Positions 35,205-44,302 of a DNA stretch of 64,000 nucleotides are shown here, piece after piece. The notes beneath the pieces were generated by a model. It saw only the letters and a list, made by a program, of their open reading frames with translations, ran no database searches and had not been told where the DNA came from. The translations under genes were made by a program, and so were the position numbers. The DNA is from an uncultured Flavobacteriaceae bacterium (lineage in GTDB: Bacteria > Bacteroidota > Bacteroidia > Flavobacteriales > Flavobacteriaceae): NCBI GenBank assembly GCA_947494825.1, contig CANLWN010000004.1:532005-596004 (forward strand), read 5' to 3'. Position 1 is the stretch's first letter; each line of letters opens with the position of its first letter.

Positions 35205-36092
35205 TTAAAATTTTATACCTGGGGCCAATACAAATCTAAAGCATACCAAGAGAACAAGTAGGAGTACGATCGGAATCCATTGTATTTGATCGTTGATACG
35301 GTTGGGAGTAGCTTTTAGGTTTTTGACGTAGGGGGAGGCCGCCCAAAGCCAGGAGACGGAAAAAGCCAACAATAAAAAGGGCGTTAGCCCTTGTTCCATA
35401 GGCGGGACTTTAAAGGGAATAATCAATATGGATCCCAGCAAGGCCGCGCCAAAGGCGGTAAACCGCGTATATTTTAACCTGTATTTTGGGTGATCGTTTT
35501 CTGTTTCCAATGGCGCGAGTTTCAAAAGTGGTCTGGCAAACCAAGCGCTCAATAAGGCAATGACGATCATGCTGATCACGGAAAAGCCTGCCAATGCCGT
35601 TTGGCCTATGTCCAGATAGCCTACCAATGCCTGCCCCATATCGGTGGTTGGGGCAAAGAAGGCCACCATGACCTGTGCTATGGACTGCATTAAACCGTGA
35701 AAGGCCATCCACAGCATAAAAGCCCGCCAACTACTGTTAGAGCCCTTAAACCGGGATAGACCAACAAGGCATAGTATCCCAATAATAAAAATGGCCAGGG
35801 CACCGGAGCCCTGCATCAACGAAGTCATGGGATGTTCCCCTACCCAGTTGTGATTGTTGTGGTAGAGATAGGCTTCAAGGCCCAAGGCGTTCTTGCCCAG
35901 GACCAGGAACAATTCCTGAAGAAAATAGATCAGGTTATAGGCCAGGGCATACAATACGGCGGAATTTAGCAGTGCGGGAAAAAAGCTAGAGGTCTTGGAC
36001 GTAACCAGCTTTCGATACTTAAGCAGATTGTAAATTCCCAGGGCCACAGGTCCCATGATAAGCAGTATAAAAAACAGGCGCACTAAAAGCAT
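35205..36092 (-). CDS. Multi-pass membrane protein, function unknown
   Basis: 295 residues, roughly seven or eight hydrophobic helices starting with LLVRLFFILLIMGPVALGIYNLL. A conserved-looking loop (HNNHNWVGEHPMTSLMQG, near residue 80) carries four His residues and could bind metal, but no catalytic motif such as HExxH is present. Nothing else can be assigned. Begins with ATG at 36092; stands between DUF1697 and small lipoprotein genes. Confidence 0.7.
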   Translation of the reverse strand: MLLVRLFFILLIMGPVALGIYNLLKYRKLVTSKTSSFFPALLNSAVLYALAYNLIYFLQELFLVLGKNALGLEAYLYHNNHNWVGEHPMTSLMQGSGALAIFIIGILCLVGLSRFKGSNSSWRAFMLWMAFHGLMQSIAQVMVAFFAPTTDMGQALVGYLDIGQTALAGFSVISMIVIALLSAWFARPLLKLAPLETENDHPKYRLKYTRFTAFGAALLGSILIIPFKVPPMEQGLTPFLLLAFSVSWLWAASPYVKNLKATPNRINDQIQWIPIVLLLVLLVCFRFVLAPGIKF

Positions 36093-36185
36093 ACCTTGTT
36101 GCTATTAATGGAGCTTACCCCAATTTTGGTGAATAGTCTGGGTTGTGATTTCGGCTCACTCATGGTCCGTGGTTATGTTATCGCA

Positions 36186-37013
36186 CTAGTTGTTTGTTCC
36201 TTCGAGCAGTTTTTGAAGATCGGAACTTGTTTGGTTTTCGATGATATCTGTTAGTTTTTCAGTTTGATAACTGTATTTTTTGAGCATGGTCGGTTCCTTG
36301 AAGTCCTCAAATTTCCCATCTTTATTTTTATCAATTCCAAAACCGATTACTAAATCCTTGCTATTGTTCAGAAATTTATAACTAAAGACATCCATCTCAT
36401 CACCTCCAATTTTTTTTAACGTCTTACTGTTAATGGAATACACGTATAGCGATTTAAAATCCAATAAATTTATGACCCCATCCTTATAGGTGTCTTTTTC
36501 CGATGCTTTAAAAAGCAATAGAACATCATCCTGAAAATATTCCGCTTTTACATTGTTAAAGTTCACTCGCTTATCAAAGAGCTTTTTCTTGCTGCCGCTG
36601 ATTTGATTGTAGACAATCAAGTTATTGAAGGCACCATAAAATCGCTTGGAATATCTACGATCCGCAGATTTTGGGCTCTCGGCAGACGCAAAAGCATTTA
36701 AAGTTTCATCAATATCTTCGGCTTCGTTAAGATTTTTATGTGACACGGGAATAATGTAAACAGAGTTCAACGTATCGATTAATTTTGGCATTTCAAACGA
36801 AATTACTTGCTTGCGTTTATTTTCCTTTTGCAGCTCTTCAATTTTTTCGTCGGACAAAATTCCCGTTTCGATGTCGTCATTGCTGTATCTTCTGAGTTCT
36901 AGAACAGTGATTGAAACAAATGCAATAAGCCCAACTATAAGAAATATAAGGCTTACAGTACCTAAAATAGCAAGTAGTTTTTGGTTGTAATTTTTAATTT
37001 TCTCTATTTTCAT
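36186..37013 (-). CDS. Membrane-anchored protein of unknown function
   Basis: 275 residues, one N-terminal membrane helix (about 15-37) and a mostly acidic and Lys-rich soluble part. A DKNKDGKFEDF stretch (about residue 245) fits the EF-hand calcium loop spacing. The sequence around VISFEMPKLIDTLNS and NNLIVYNQISGSKKKLFDKR gives no family. It is followed 9 nt upstream by another small lipoprotein gene on the same strand, so the two probably work together. Confidence 0.65.
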   Translation of the reverse strand: MKIEKIKNYNQKLLAILGTVSLIFLIVGLIAFVSITVLELRRYSNDDIETGILSDEKIEELQKENKRKQVISFEMPKLIDTLNSVYIIPVSHKNLNEAEDIDETLNAFASAESPKSADRRYSKRFYGAFNNLIVYNQISGSKKKLFDKRVNFNNVKAEYFQDDVLLLFKASEKDTYKDGVINLLDFKSLYVYSINSKTLKKIGGDEMDVFSYKFLNNSKDLVIGFGIDKNKDGKFEDFKEPTMLKKYSYQTEKLTDIIENQTSSDLQKLLEGTNN

Positions 37014-37021
37014 TTGCGGTA

Positions 37022-37444
37022 TTATTTTTTTAATTCGGGATACAATAGATCAAATTCAATCATTTCCCCGTTCAGATCCAATACTTTATTTTCAAATTCA
37101 TACTCATACGAAGTTCCATATACATTATCGATGCTGTCTTTTAAATCGATGACATAATACAACGTTTTGGCAGTGTCTATGTTCCAATAGCTTTGAAAGC
37201 GGCTTGGATGCTGTTTTGCGATTATAATATTTTCATTACTCCCTATCGCAAAAACATAGTCTGATATTATTATTTCAAAAATGCCATCTTCAAGTATGGT
37301 GTCGTGAAGCTTCCCAATGAATTGAAGTCCGTTTAAGTCCACTCTTTTTAAATAATAGTCCTTTCCAATATTTTTTTCAAAATTTTTCGAATCACAAGCG
37401 AATGTGCATAAGATTAAAATGATAAGCAGCAGCGTTTTTTTCAT
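37022..37444 (-). CDS. Small lipoprotein
   Basis: About 140 residues from the ATG at 37444 with a lipobox (LILCTFA-C); the frame upstream is open but would precede the signal. Mature sequence: YYLKRVDLNGLQFIGKLHDTILEDGIFEIIISDYVFAIGSN, then strands ending NKVLDLNGEMIEFDLLYPEL. Predicted beta-rich. No family recognised. Its stop is 9 nt upstream of the next gene's start, so they probably form one transcript. Confidence 0.65.
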   Translation of the reverse strand: MKKTLLLIILILCTFACDSKNFEKNIGKDYYLKRVDLNGLQFIGKLHDTILEDGIFEIIISDYVFAIGSNENIIIAKQHPSRFQSYWNIDTAKTLYYVIDLKDSIDNVYGTSYEYEFENKVLDLNGEMIEFDLLYPELKK

Positions 37445-37534
37445 TTCATACAGTGGTCCGGGCAATAATTCTGATACAGAATTAGGCCAGCTTAAAGGTA
37501 TGGATTTTAGAAATTATCCGATTGCGGTATAGCA

Positions 37535-38083
37535 TTATAGTTCATGCCACTTATCACCTTTGTATTTTTCAAAATAACGATGTAATGTTTCTTTCAGTTC
37601 GTTAGCACTGATTTGAAGTCCGGATGCCCCAATATTGAAGGGAGAACCGTAATTGTTTACATTAAATTGCATCAACCGTTTGCGCATGGCATTGGTTTCT
37701 TTTTCCACCCAATGGTCAGGATTTTTCACCGCTATTATAAGAATCCTTGTGCTGTGGATCTTAATTTCCTCAAATCCGAAAATATCCTCCCATTTAACAA
37801 ACTCGGGGGGTGATTTTTTCGGATTTACACTGATTCCTTTGGGACCGATGATCAGGGCAATCTCGGATTTTATCAACCTTTTGATGCCCGCGATCATTCC
37901 AAAGCCAAAGAATAGGATTGAGGCCAAACCGATGCCTTTGGTGACCATGGGATTCCTTGCTCTCCATCCACTTAAATTATCGGCCTCCATAAGCAACCAC
38001 ACGCCCAGGACAACGAAGGCAATGGAGCCAATTACCAATAGGACTGATTTCTTCTTACTGGTATAAATCTCGATGCTATCCAT
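37535..38083 (-). CDS. STM3941-like membrane protein
   Basis: 182 residues. Two N-terminal helices (about 13-32 and 48-67) lead to a soluble part: EIALIIGPKGISVNPKKSPPEFVKWEDIFGFEEIKI, TRILIIAVKNPDHWVEK, GSPFNIGASGLQISANEL. This matches the STM3941 pattern of small PH-like membrane proteins of unknown role. Not linked to an adjacent pathway. Confidence 0.75.
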   Translation of the reverse strand: MDSIEIYTSKKKSVLLVIGSIAFVVLGVWLLMEADNLSGWRARNPMVTKGIGLASILFFGFGMIAGIKRLIKSEIALIIGPKGISVNPKKSPPEFVKWEDIFGFEEIKIHSTRILIIAVKNPDHWVEKETNAMRKRLMQFNVNNYGSPFNIGASGLQISANELKETLHRYFEKYKGDKWHEL

Positions 38084-38281
38084 GTTTTTTTTGCGCGTTT
38101 TGATTTCGACCGATAATCAATCACCAATATCGGAAAATATGCTTTGGAAATCATACCAAAAGCTATGGAATATGGAAAAGCGGTACTTAATTCCTTTAGC
38201 CCGTGGAGAGCAGATCAAAAGAATACGCTATTTTAGATAATAGAAATCGTCAATCAAAGTCGGACTTAAAAAAAGAAAATC

Positions 38282-38992
38282 ATGAGAAATTTTTGTTTGC
38301 TGGTAAGCGTTGTGTTCAGCTTAGTCTTGGTTGAAGGCAAGGCCCAAGACACTGGTCTTCAAGGTTCCGAAGCGGCCCTTGCACATGCCAACGGTATGGT
38401 AGAGCGCATGGGAGGCGCGTCCCTGTGGAAGAACATGACCTATGTAAAGTTCCAGCACGTATGGCACCCGGTAAATCGGGAATCCTATGTAGAGGACGAG
38501 ATCATAGACCTTGTGGAAATACGCTCCTGGGTACGCATGAAAAGCGAAGTTTTTGACCGGACAAGGGCCTATAGCGAGGCCCACGGGTATTGGTCGCTGC
38601 TCAACGGGGAACTCTCCCAGGGCAATGAAAGCTCCCTAGCGAATGCCCTGAAAAGGGGCCCCTATAACATCTATAGACTGTTGCGGGCCATTGCCAACAA
38701 TTCGGCCGACTATGAACTGAAGATCGGGGAGAGCATCGTACGGGGAGGCACAGCTTTGGATATCTACTACAAGGGGGAAGCAGGGGGGACCATTGTTGTG
38801 AATGCAAGGAACGAACCCTTGGTCTGGGAGACCAAACAATACAAGTACACCTTTGGCCCCTTAAAAAAATACGGCAACCTCTACCATCCGGCCTGGGCGG
38901 TCTACAATAATGGTTCCTTTACCTATGAAATGGTGTCCCTCAATGGCTTTAACGATGCCCTGGATGCCGAACTGTTCTCACCTCCGGGATAA
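38282..38992 (+). CDS. Secreted LolA-like or lipoprotein-carrier fold protein
   Basis: 236 residues with a signal peptide (NFCLLVSVVFSLVLVEGKAQ). Mature part begins AALAHANGMVERMGGASLWKNMTYVKFQHVWHP and continues as antiparallel beta: LVEIRSWVRMKSEVFD, ALDIYYKGEAGGTIVVNARNEPLVWETKQYKYTFGPLKKYG, the shape of LolA/LppX-like lipid binders. The fold call is tentative. Its stop codon abuts the stop codon of the convergent gene at 38993 with no base between them. Confidence 0.65.
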   Translation: MRNFCLLVSVVFSLVLVEGKAQDTGLQGSEAALAHANGMVERMGGASLWKNMTYVKFQHVWHPVNRESYVEDEIIDLVEIRSWVRMKSEVFDRTRAYSEAHGYWSLLNGELSQGNESSLANALKRGPYNIYRLLRAIANNSADYELKIGESIVRGGTALDIYYKGEAGGTIVVNARNEPLVWETKQYKYTFGPLKKYGNLYHPAWAVYNNGSFTYEMVSLNGFNDALDAELFSPPG

Positions 38993-39640
38993 TCATTCCG
39001 AGGATTGCGGTTTTTCAAAGTGGAATTCGAACCGGCAATGCAGTTTGTTTTCCGCTATGGTGGTGGGCCTTTTAAAGTTGATCCCGCTCTTTCTTGTATT
39101 TATTTCCTCGGACCAAATATTGTCCCACTGGCAGAAGATGGGCGTTAGTTCCGGGTGTCCGTTCCGCAAAAAGAAACCGTGGTACCCGCATTTGTGGACT
39201 ACCAGGGTGTAGCTGTCCTTTTCCTTTTCTTCCTGTACCGAAAAGGTGTTGCCATATCTGGCCCTTATGGTCTTAAGGGTGTTTGACTCCAGGTATTTTC
39301 GGGTGTATACCCGAAACCAAATGGCAATGCGCATGGACCATTTGACCCATCTGGCACCGAATTGTCCAAAACTTTGGGTCAACGCCTCCATGCTCTTTTC
39401 TGGATTGACCCCTTGAGCTAACAACAGTTGATGTGCGGCCAGTACATAGGCGCACATGATGTAATGCGTTTGACTTTGCCGATCGGTAATGTGTTCTTTT
39501 TCGTTTTCAAAAACACGGGCAAAGGACTCCCGGAGTTTTGGCAACAGTGTTTTATCCAAAGCGGGGATGCTACGGGGAAATGCCCGCATAAAGCTTTTCT
39601 CCACCCAATTCAGTTTGTATTTTCCTACTATTGTGCTCAT
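38993..39640 (-). CDS. L-2-amino-thiazoline-4-carboxylate hydrolase-like protein
   Basis: 215 residues resembling the ATC hydrolase family: an N-terminal helical part (FMRAFPRSIPALDKTLL), then QTHYIMCAYVLAAHQLLLAQG and, late, VVHKCGYHGFFLRNGHPELTPIFCQWDNIWSEEI and KRPTTIAENKLHCRFEFHF. Two Cys and the GYHGFF segment fit the conserved C-terminal part. The classic substrate is a cysteine precursor; whether this enzyme uses it is unknown. Convergent with the secreted protein gene and abutting it. Confidence 0.75.
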   Translation of the reverse strand: MSTIVGKYKLNWVEKSFMRAFPRSIPALDKTLLPKLRESFARVFENEKEHITDRQSQTHYIMCAYVLAAHQLLLAQGVNPEKSMEALTQSFGQFGARWVKWSMRIAIWFRVYTRKYLESNTLKTIRARYGNTFSVQEEKEKDSYTLVVHKCGYHGFFLRNGHPELTPIFCQWDNIWSEEINTRKSGINFKRPTTIAENKLHCRFEFHFEKPQSSE

Positions 39641-39667
39641 TTTTTTGGCTCCTGCCCTAAAGCGTAG

Positions 39668-40045
39668 CTATTCTTCATTTCCCACGGGATCAATACTATC
39701 GGTCTCAACCATTAGCATCACTGTTTTTTTAGGCGCCCTTGGCCGGTGCAGTACACCTTTGGAAATGGTGGTGCCCTCATTTGGATTCAGCTCAATGGTC
39801 TTATCCTTCAGATCAATATATAATTTACCGCTCAAAACAAAGAAAAACTCATCATCGTCATCGTGTTTGTGCCAATGATAGTCGCCCTCAACAATGCCAA
39901 TTCTCACGACACTGTTGTTGACCTTGGTCAGTGTTTGGTTAAACCATTTATCCGTGCAGTTTTGTATAATGTCCGGCACGTCGATCACTTCATGGTGACC
40001 GTATTTCACGTTCATCAATTGCTTGTAATCGTACTTTTTATCCAT
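39668..40045 (-). CDS. Cupin domain protein
   Basis: A 125-residue single cupin: motif 1 is EGDYHWHKHDDDDEFFFVLSG with His residues and a Glu as ligand candidates, then NPNEGTTISKGVLHRPRAPKKT for motif 2. The four Asp run near motif 1 is unusual. No signal peptide. It may act as a small enzyme or sugar binder; the reaction is not predictable. Confidence 0.85.
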   Translation of the reverse strand: MDKKYDYKQLMNVKYGHHEVIDVPDIIQNCTDKWFNQTLTKVNNSVVRIGIVEGDYHWHKHDDDDEFFFVLSGKLYIDLKDKTIELNPNEGTTISKGVLHRPRAPKKTVMLMVETDSIDPVGNEE

Positions 40046-40134
40046 GGTATTTTTAATTCGTTATAAGGGTTCGGACCTGATTTTGATCTGGAAATCCGTT
40101 CGCACACTCCATCCATACCTAGTTTCCAAAAGAA

Positions 40135-40407
40135 CTATCCATATTTTTCAACCAGGTCCTTTGCATAGACCTGGGGCCAGAGCGCATTGCTGACGTCTGC
40201 GGTTTCTTCGAGCCGTACAAGTTCATAGATGATCTTGCTCTGTGTAAAGGGTTTGTTTAGCAGACTGGACAGGGGTTTTTCCAAAGTGGCAGCGTACCAG
40301 AGCGCCCATTCGGGATCTACACCATCCGTTTTTATGAATGCCTGGTGATGGGCATGCCCCGTTTTTTCCAATAAGGCCGCCAATTCTTGGGTTTTGGTAT
40401 TTTCCAT
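40135..40407 (-). CDS. Small conserved protein, helical
   Basis: 90 residues: ELAALLEKTGHAHHQAFIKTDGVDPEWALWYAATLEKPLSS followed by KIIYELVRLEET. The GxDPEWALWYAxYL-like core is familiar from short proteins of actinobacteria and flavobacteria that have no assigned function. Cytoplasmic; 89 nt downstream of the cupin gene on the opposite side of a short gap. Confidence 0.7.
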   Translation of the reverse strand: MENTKTQELAALLEKTGHAHHQAFIKTDGVDPEWALWYAATLEKPLSSLLNKPFTQSKIIYELVRLEETADVSNALWPQVYAKDLVEKYG

Positions 40408-40455
40408 GATTTGTAATTTAAGTAGTGAACAATAAACAATATCGGAATATTATCC

Positions 40456-41790
40456 CTATTCATCTTCCTCCCGGGCTTTTTCGGCGGCGATTGAAGCAAT
40501 ATGATGGGCCATACGCGCAAAAAAATAAAGATTGAGCAGCTTCCCTTGATCCGTCTCCACCATCCCCTTTTTGAAGTGGACGATATCAAAATACTTCTTG
40601 TCCTCCTTTAGGTAGGGCCCTAGCTGAACTATGCCCTTCAGTTCCCCTTGATGGAACAACTGGAACAGACCGATGCTATGGTTGAGGTCAACCCTGTATG
40701 TTTCCCCTTTATAATCTCCTACAAACCTTTCGGGTTCCAGCAATTCAAATTTGCCCACCAGGTCTTTTCCTTTCCATACGACCACACGGGGTATTTCAAA
40801 GTTTTTCGTCTCAAATTCATAATCCAGATCGGTATCCAAGCCGGACAGGACCGTGAAGTTCTCATCACTAATGGTGTTGTTGAGCTTGCTGGTCTGTTTT
40901 AAGCGGTCGCTGATATCAAGGCCAATGACCTCCGTAAATTCTGGTTGGGCCCTTGTCCCGGTAATTTTGACTGAACCGAGCACTTTCTGCTGCTGGTCTA
41001 CGAGCTGGTACGTGCCGTTCACAAACCGCTCGCCCAGCCAAAATTGGCCCTTGGGGTCGTGCACCAGTGTAAAGGAATCCGATTCGGAGAGGAAAGCCGC
41101 GTAAGATGAATTTCTCTCGTTCCTTACGATTCGTTTTTCCAATCGCCTTTGGCCCTTAAAGGCCGCATTCAGGGCATCCAGACACATGCTTTCAACATCG
41201 GCCAGACGGATCCCTAGTCCGTGCAAATGATTGGGCCGCCTGATCTGGAAGGGCAGTCGTGTAGTCTTGCGAAAGATCTTTTTACCCTTGGCATTTTCGA
41301 TCCTGACCTCAAGGAGCATGGTATAATTGGTAAAATTAGGGCCCGGATTTCTGTACGATTGGCCGGCTGCAACGGCCAATTCGCTATGTATTTTGACAAA
41401 GTAATCCGCATCCTTGCGATTTATGACATCAAAATTCAGTACCCCCTTGCTGAACCGATAGCTAAAACCGGTACCGCCGTAATAGCTGATTTCTGCCAAG
41501 GGGAATTTTTCGCGGATCAGGGCGATGGCCCTATCGTTGAGAAGGGAGGTCCATTGGGGCTGCTCAAAATGCGCCGACAGGTCAAAGTGTAGTTCGGAAT
41601 CCGAATAGTCGGAATGCAGCTGAAAGTAATCGGTTATAAACACCTTTTTGACCTGGCCGCTCAGTGTTGCCGGAATCAAGAAAAGTACAGATGCCAATAT
41701 CGCCAGATGGGCCCATTGCTTAAAGGAGACCTTGACCCATCCCCGGATCCTCTTAAACTTGGCCCTTTGCAACAACTGAGCACCAACCAT
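40456..41790 (-). CDS. Exported protein of unknown function
   Basis: 444 residues. After a basic stretch, the hydrophobic HLAILASVLFLIPATLSGQ (about 27-45) looks like a signal peptide. The remainder is beta-rich: SELHFDLSAHFEQPQWTSLLNDRAIALIREKFP, YYGGTGFSYRFSKGVLNFDVINRKDADYFVKI, TNYTMLLEVRIENAKGKK. I recognise no domain. It occupies its own stretch of minus-strand DNA between the prolyl-oligopeptidase-like gene and the small 90-residue gene. Confidence 0.65.
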   Translation of the reverse strand: MVGAQLLQRAKFKRIRGWVKVSFKQWAHLAILASVLFLIPATLSGQVKKVFITDYFQLHSDYSDSELHFDLSAHFEQPQWTSLLNDRAIALIREKFPLAEISYYGGTGFSYRFSKGVLNFDVINRKDADYFVKIHSELAVAAGQSYRNPGPNFTNYTMLLEVRIENAKGKKIFRKTTRLPFQIRRPNHLHGLGIRLADVESMCLDALNAAFKGQRRLEKRIVRNERNSSYAAFLSESDSFTLVHDPKGQFWLGERFVNGTYQLVDQQQKVLGSVKITGTRAQPEFTEVIGLDISDRLKQTSKLNNTISDENFTVLSGLDTDLDYEFETKNFEIPRVVVWKGKDLVGKFELLEPERFVGDYKGETYRVDLNHSIGLFQLFHQGELKGIVQLGPYLKEDKKYFDIVHFKKGMVETDQGKLLNLYFFARMAHHIASIAAEKAREEDE

Positions 41791-41955
41791 ATGATGTGTT
41801 CTAAGTTAATCTGGTCTTCTTGGAACAGCAAATGTTCCCTCAGCAGGTCTTCATGGGGAAGTAGGGGCAAGGCAACTCCTCAAGATAGGAATATATGGGC
41901 AATAATCATAGCTTTTTAACGGGTGCTGTGGATTTTGGAACGTGGCCGGCATTTT

Positions 41956-43272
41956 TTACTTCAGATCTGCTAAAATGGATAGAATACGTTCTTTTTGCTT
42001 TTCGTCCTGCACCAATTTCAACGCGATTTTATAATTTTTTATAGCTTCGCCCGTATTGCCGTTTAAGGCCAAGGTCTCGGCCAGGCCGTCATAGGGGATC
42101 CAATTCTCGGGAAAACGGGATACAAACAACTTAAACACCGCAATCGCATCGGTAATGCGTCCGCGCTCAACCAGGGCATATCCATACCTGTTCAGTTCCC
42201 TTTCCGTGGCTTCGGTCCTTAACCAGGCATCAATTTTCGCCTCACTTTCGGTATTGTATTTTTTAAACCACCTTATCGTCTGAGCGTCCCGCTCTAGCTG
42301 ATTTTTATGGAGGATATGGTTGTCGTCGGCAAAAACGATCAAACTGTACAGCCGGTTATGCGCTTGCAGGCTTTGGGCAATATCAAGGGCATGTTGTACG
42401 GGCGTGGCCCTGTCCCGTTCCCCGTGCATGATCAACAGGGGTGTATTGATTTTTTCGGGCCAATAGATCACCGAACGCTTTTTAATGTCCTCGCTCGGAT
42501 CTTTGCCATTGAAACCTTCCCAATATTTTATGGCGTATTCCAAGAGTTGCGGACTTGCCTTGAACAATTTTTCAATATCGGAAAATGCGCCCCAAATGGC
42601 TGCGGCCTTCATGGGGAACCCCTCCCGGATGGCCTGCAAGGTCATCAATGCACCTCTGGATTCCCCCGTCATAAAGGTATTTTCCGGATCCACATAAGGC
42701 AGGGACTTTAACAACGGGGCCATATGCAACAGATCGTTCAGGTCGGCGCCCCCATTGGCATCTATACCTTCAGCACCATCACTTTGCCTGTACATGGGCG
42801 CAAAGACCACGTAGCCTTCTTTTGCCAGTCGGTGCATATAGGGCACCAATACCGGGGCCAGATCTTTATGGATACCGCTCCCCCTATTGAAAATAATGGC
42901 AGGAAATTGTTTGTTTTGTACACTTTTTGGTTTGTAGACGTAGGTCACCACCTGTAGGCCATCGCTCCAATAGATCAGTTTTTGGAACTCAAAATCCGGG
43001 TTGGAGACCGCGCTGTCATATTCCCCCTGCGACCAGTATTTTTGAATGGCGTCCTGACTGCCGTCTACCCGTGTATAGCCATAGGCCTGTTTGTAGGCGG
43101 GAAACTCGTAGGGCTTAACTTGGACAAGGGTACCATCTTCCCCCTTTTGCGCATTGTTTATGGCTTGTGCCCATGTAGTTTGTACACCGATAAGAGAGAT
43201 ACAAAATAGGGTGCAGAGGGCCAGATAAGGAAGGGTCCCAAAATTAGTGGAGCGATTAAAAGGAGTGTTCAC
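41956..43272 (-). CDS. Secreted prolyl-oligopeptidase-like hydrolase with C-terminal TPR
   Basis: 438 residues, GTG start at 43272 and a signal peptide ending VQTTWAQA. Alpha/beta-hydrolase of the S9 type: FPAIIFNRGSG oxyanion region, nucleophile Ser205 in TGESRGALM, Asp in LIMHGERDRATPV and His in DDNHILHK. A helical TPR extension follows (about 365-435; YALVERGRITDAIAVFKLFVSRFPENWIPYDGLAETLALNG). A peptidase or esterase is likely. A remnant of its 5' end is present at 44215-44286. Confidence 0.85.
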   Translation of the reverse strand: MNTPFNRSTNFGTLPYLALCTLFCISLIGVQTTWAQAINNAQKGEDGTLVQVKPYEFPAYKQAYGYTRVDGSQDAIQKYWSQGEYDSAVSNPDFEFQKLIYWSDGLQVVTYVYKPKSVQNKQFPAIIFNRGSGIHKDLAPVLVPYMHRLAKEGYVVFAPMYRQSDGAEGIDANGGADLNDLLHMAPLLKSLPYVDPENTFMTGESRGALMTLQAIREGFPMKAAAIWGAFSDIEKLFKASPQLLEYAIKYWEGFNGKDPSEDIKKRSVIYWPEKINTPLLIMHGERDRATPVQHALDIAQSLQAHNRLYSLIVFADDNHILHKNQLERDAQTIRWFKKYNTESEAKIDAWLRTEATERELNRYGYALVERGRITDAIAVFKLFVSRFPENWIPYDGLAETLALNGNTGEAIKNYKIALKLVQDEKQKERILSILADLK

Positions 43273-43450
43273 GATCTTTGTTTTTATAATTACGTATAAC
43301 GGTCCCGGCCCATACTAGTAGAGGTTTTGAATTAAGCTATGGAATAAAAGTAGAGATTACCGTAGAGATAGGCAAGGAGGGTTGCATGGACAGGAAACCA
43401 CCCCTACCAAAGGAAGTGTAAAAAGTAAGATAAATATCCAGAACACGGTT

Positions 43451-44161
43451 TTAGTCCCACCAGAGCCAAAAATACTTATTCAATTTATAGTCCTGCACCA
43501 TTTCTTCCATTGAACCGTATCCCTGGTCTATCACATCCGGGCAAAAATCATATACTTCATTTGCAAAGCCTTTCATGTCGTAGGCCCTATTTTTCATATA
43601 GGCATGGATTCTTGCCTGATCTATGACCACAATGTCAAATTGAACATCCTCGTGCCATTTTCTGAGTTTTTCCAGTATATCGGTATTATAGCGGTCATAA
43701 TTTATGCCGTGTGTCCCAATGCGTTTTATAATTTCAAATGGGTCGGAGTTAGGTAGGATAACAACGTCATAATAGGTGTTATAGTCATCATCAAAATCCA
43801 TTTCGGTAAGAAAGATGTAGTTGCCGCCCGACCTCACTTGATCCGTGAATTTCAGAAAAACCTCGTGGGCCGTGGTTTCATTTACAAAATCAAAATAGAT
43901 GCCCTGATCAATTGTGTAATGCTCTTCATTGCCCTCTTTATCGTATTTCCAAACTTCCCTTTTGAAAGGTTGTATTTCGCCTTTAGTCATATTTTGGATC
44001 TTGCCAAGCAGTTCCGAGGGAATTGTCAATCCGTTTTTATCCGCTTCTTGAACGGGGGCTAACTTTTCTTTAAGTACGTTGCTTTCCGCTTTTTGGGGCG
44101 CTAGCCAATTGCAGGAAAAAAGGAATGTTGTAAAGGTAGCTAGGATTAAGGTGTTTTTCAT
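43451..44161 (-). CDS. DUF4253 lipoprotein
   Basis: 236 residues, lipobox LFS-C. The C-terminal half (about 150-236) matches DUF4253: KWHEDVQFDIVVIDQARIHAYM, EVYDFCPDVIDQGYGSMEEMVQDYKLNKYFWLWWD, with the typical Trp-Trp-Asp end. The N-terminal half is beta-rich. DUF4253 proteins are usually seen as stand-alone stress or immunity-like proteins; the role here is unknown. Confidence 0.8.
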   Translation of the reverse strand: MKNTLILATFTTFLFSCNWLAPQKAESNVLKEKLAPVQEADKNGLTIPSELLGKIQNMTKGEIQPFKREVWKYDKEGNEEHYTIDQGIYFDFVNETTAHEVFLKFTDQVRSGGNYIFLTEMDFDDDYNTYYDVVILPNSDPFEIIKRIGTHGINYDRYNTDILEKLRKWHEDVQFDIVVIDQARIHAYMKNRAYDMKGFANEVYDFCPDVIDQGYGSMEEMVQDYKLNKYFWLWWD

Positions 44162-44214
44162 TTGTTAAATACAGTTTAGTACCATGTCTTTAGACCACAT
44201 CCAAAGATAAGGAT

Positions 44215-44286
44215 TCACGGTTGGTTGTATAGGGCTGGATAGGAGCGGGTCCCAAAATTAGCGCAGCGATTAAAAGCGATGTTCAC
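44215..44286 (-). pseudogene. Remnant of the S9-hydrolase gene start
   Basis: GTG at 44286 and stop at 44215 leave 23 codons reading VNIAFNRCANFGTRSYPALY and a few more, against VNTPFNRSTNFGTLPYLALC at the start of the gene at 41956-43272. The DNA likewise matches 43234-43272 (GGGTCCCAAAATTAG core). It stops after this leader, so it is a relic of a partial duplication. Confidence 0.7.
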
Positions 44287-44302
44287 GACATGTTTTTTTT
44301 GA

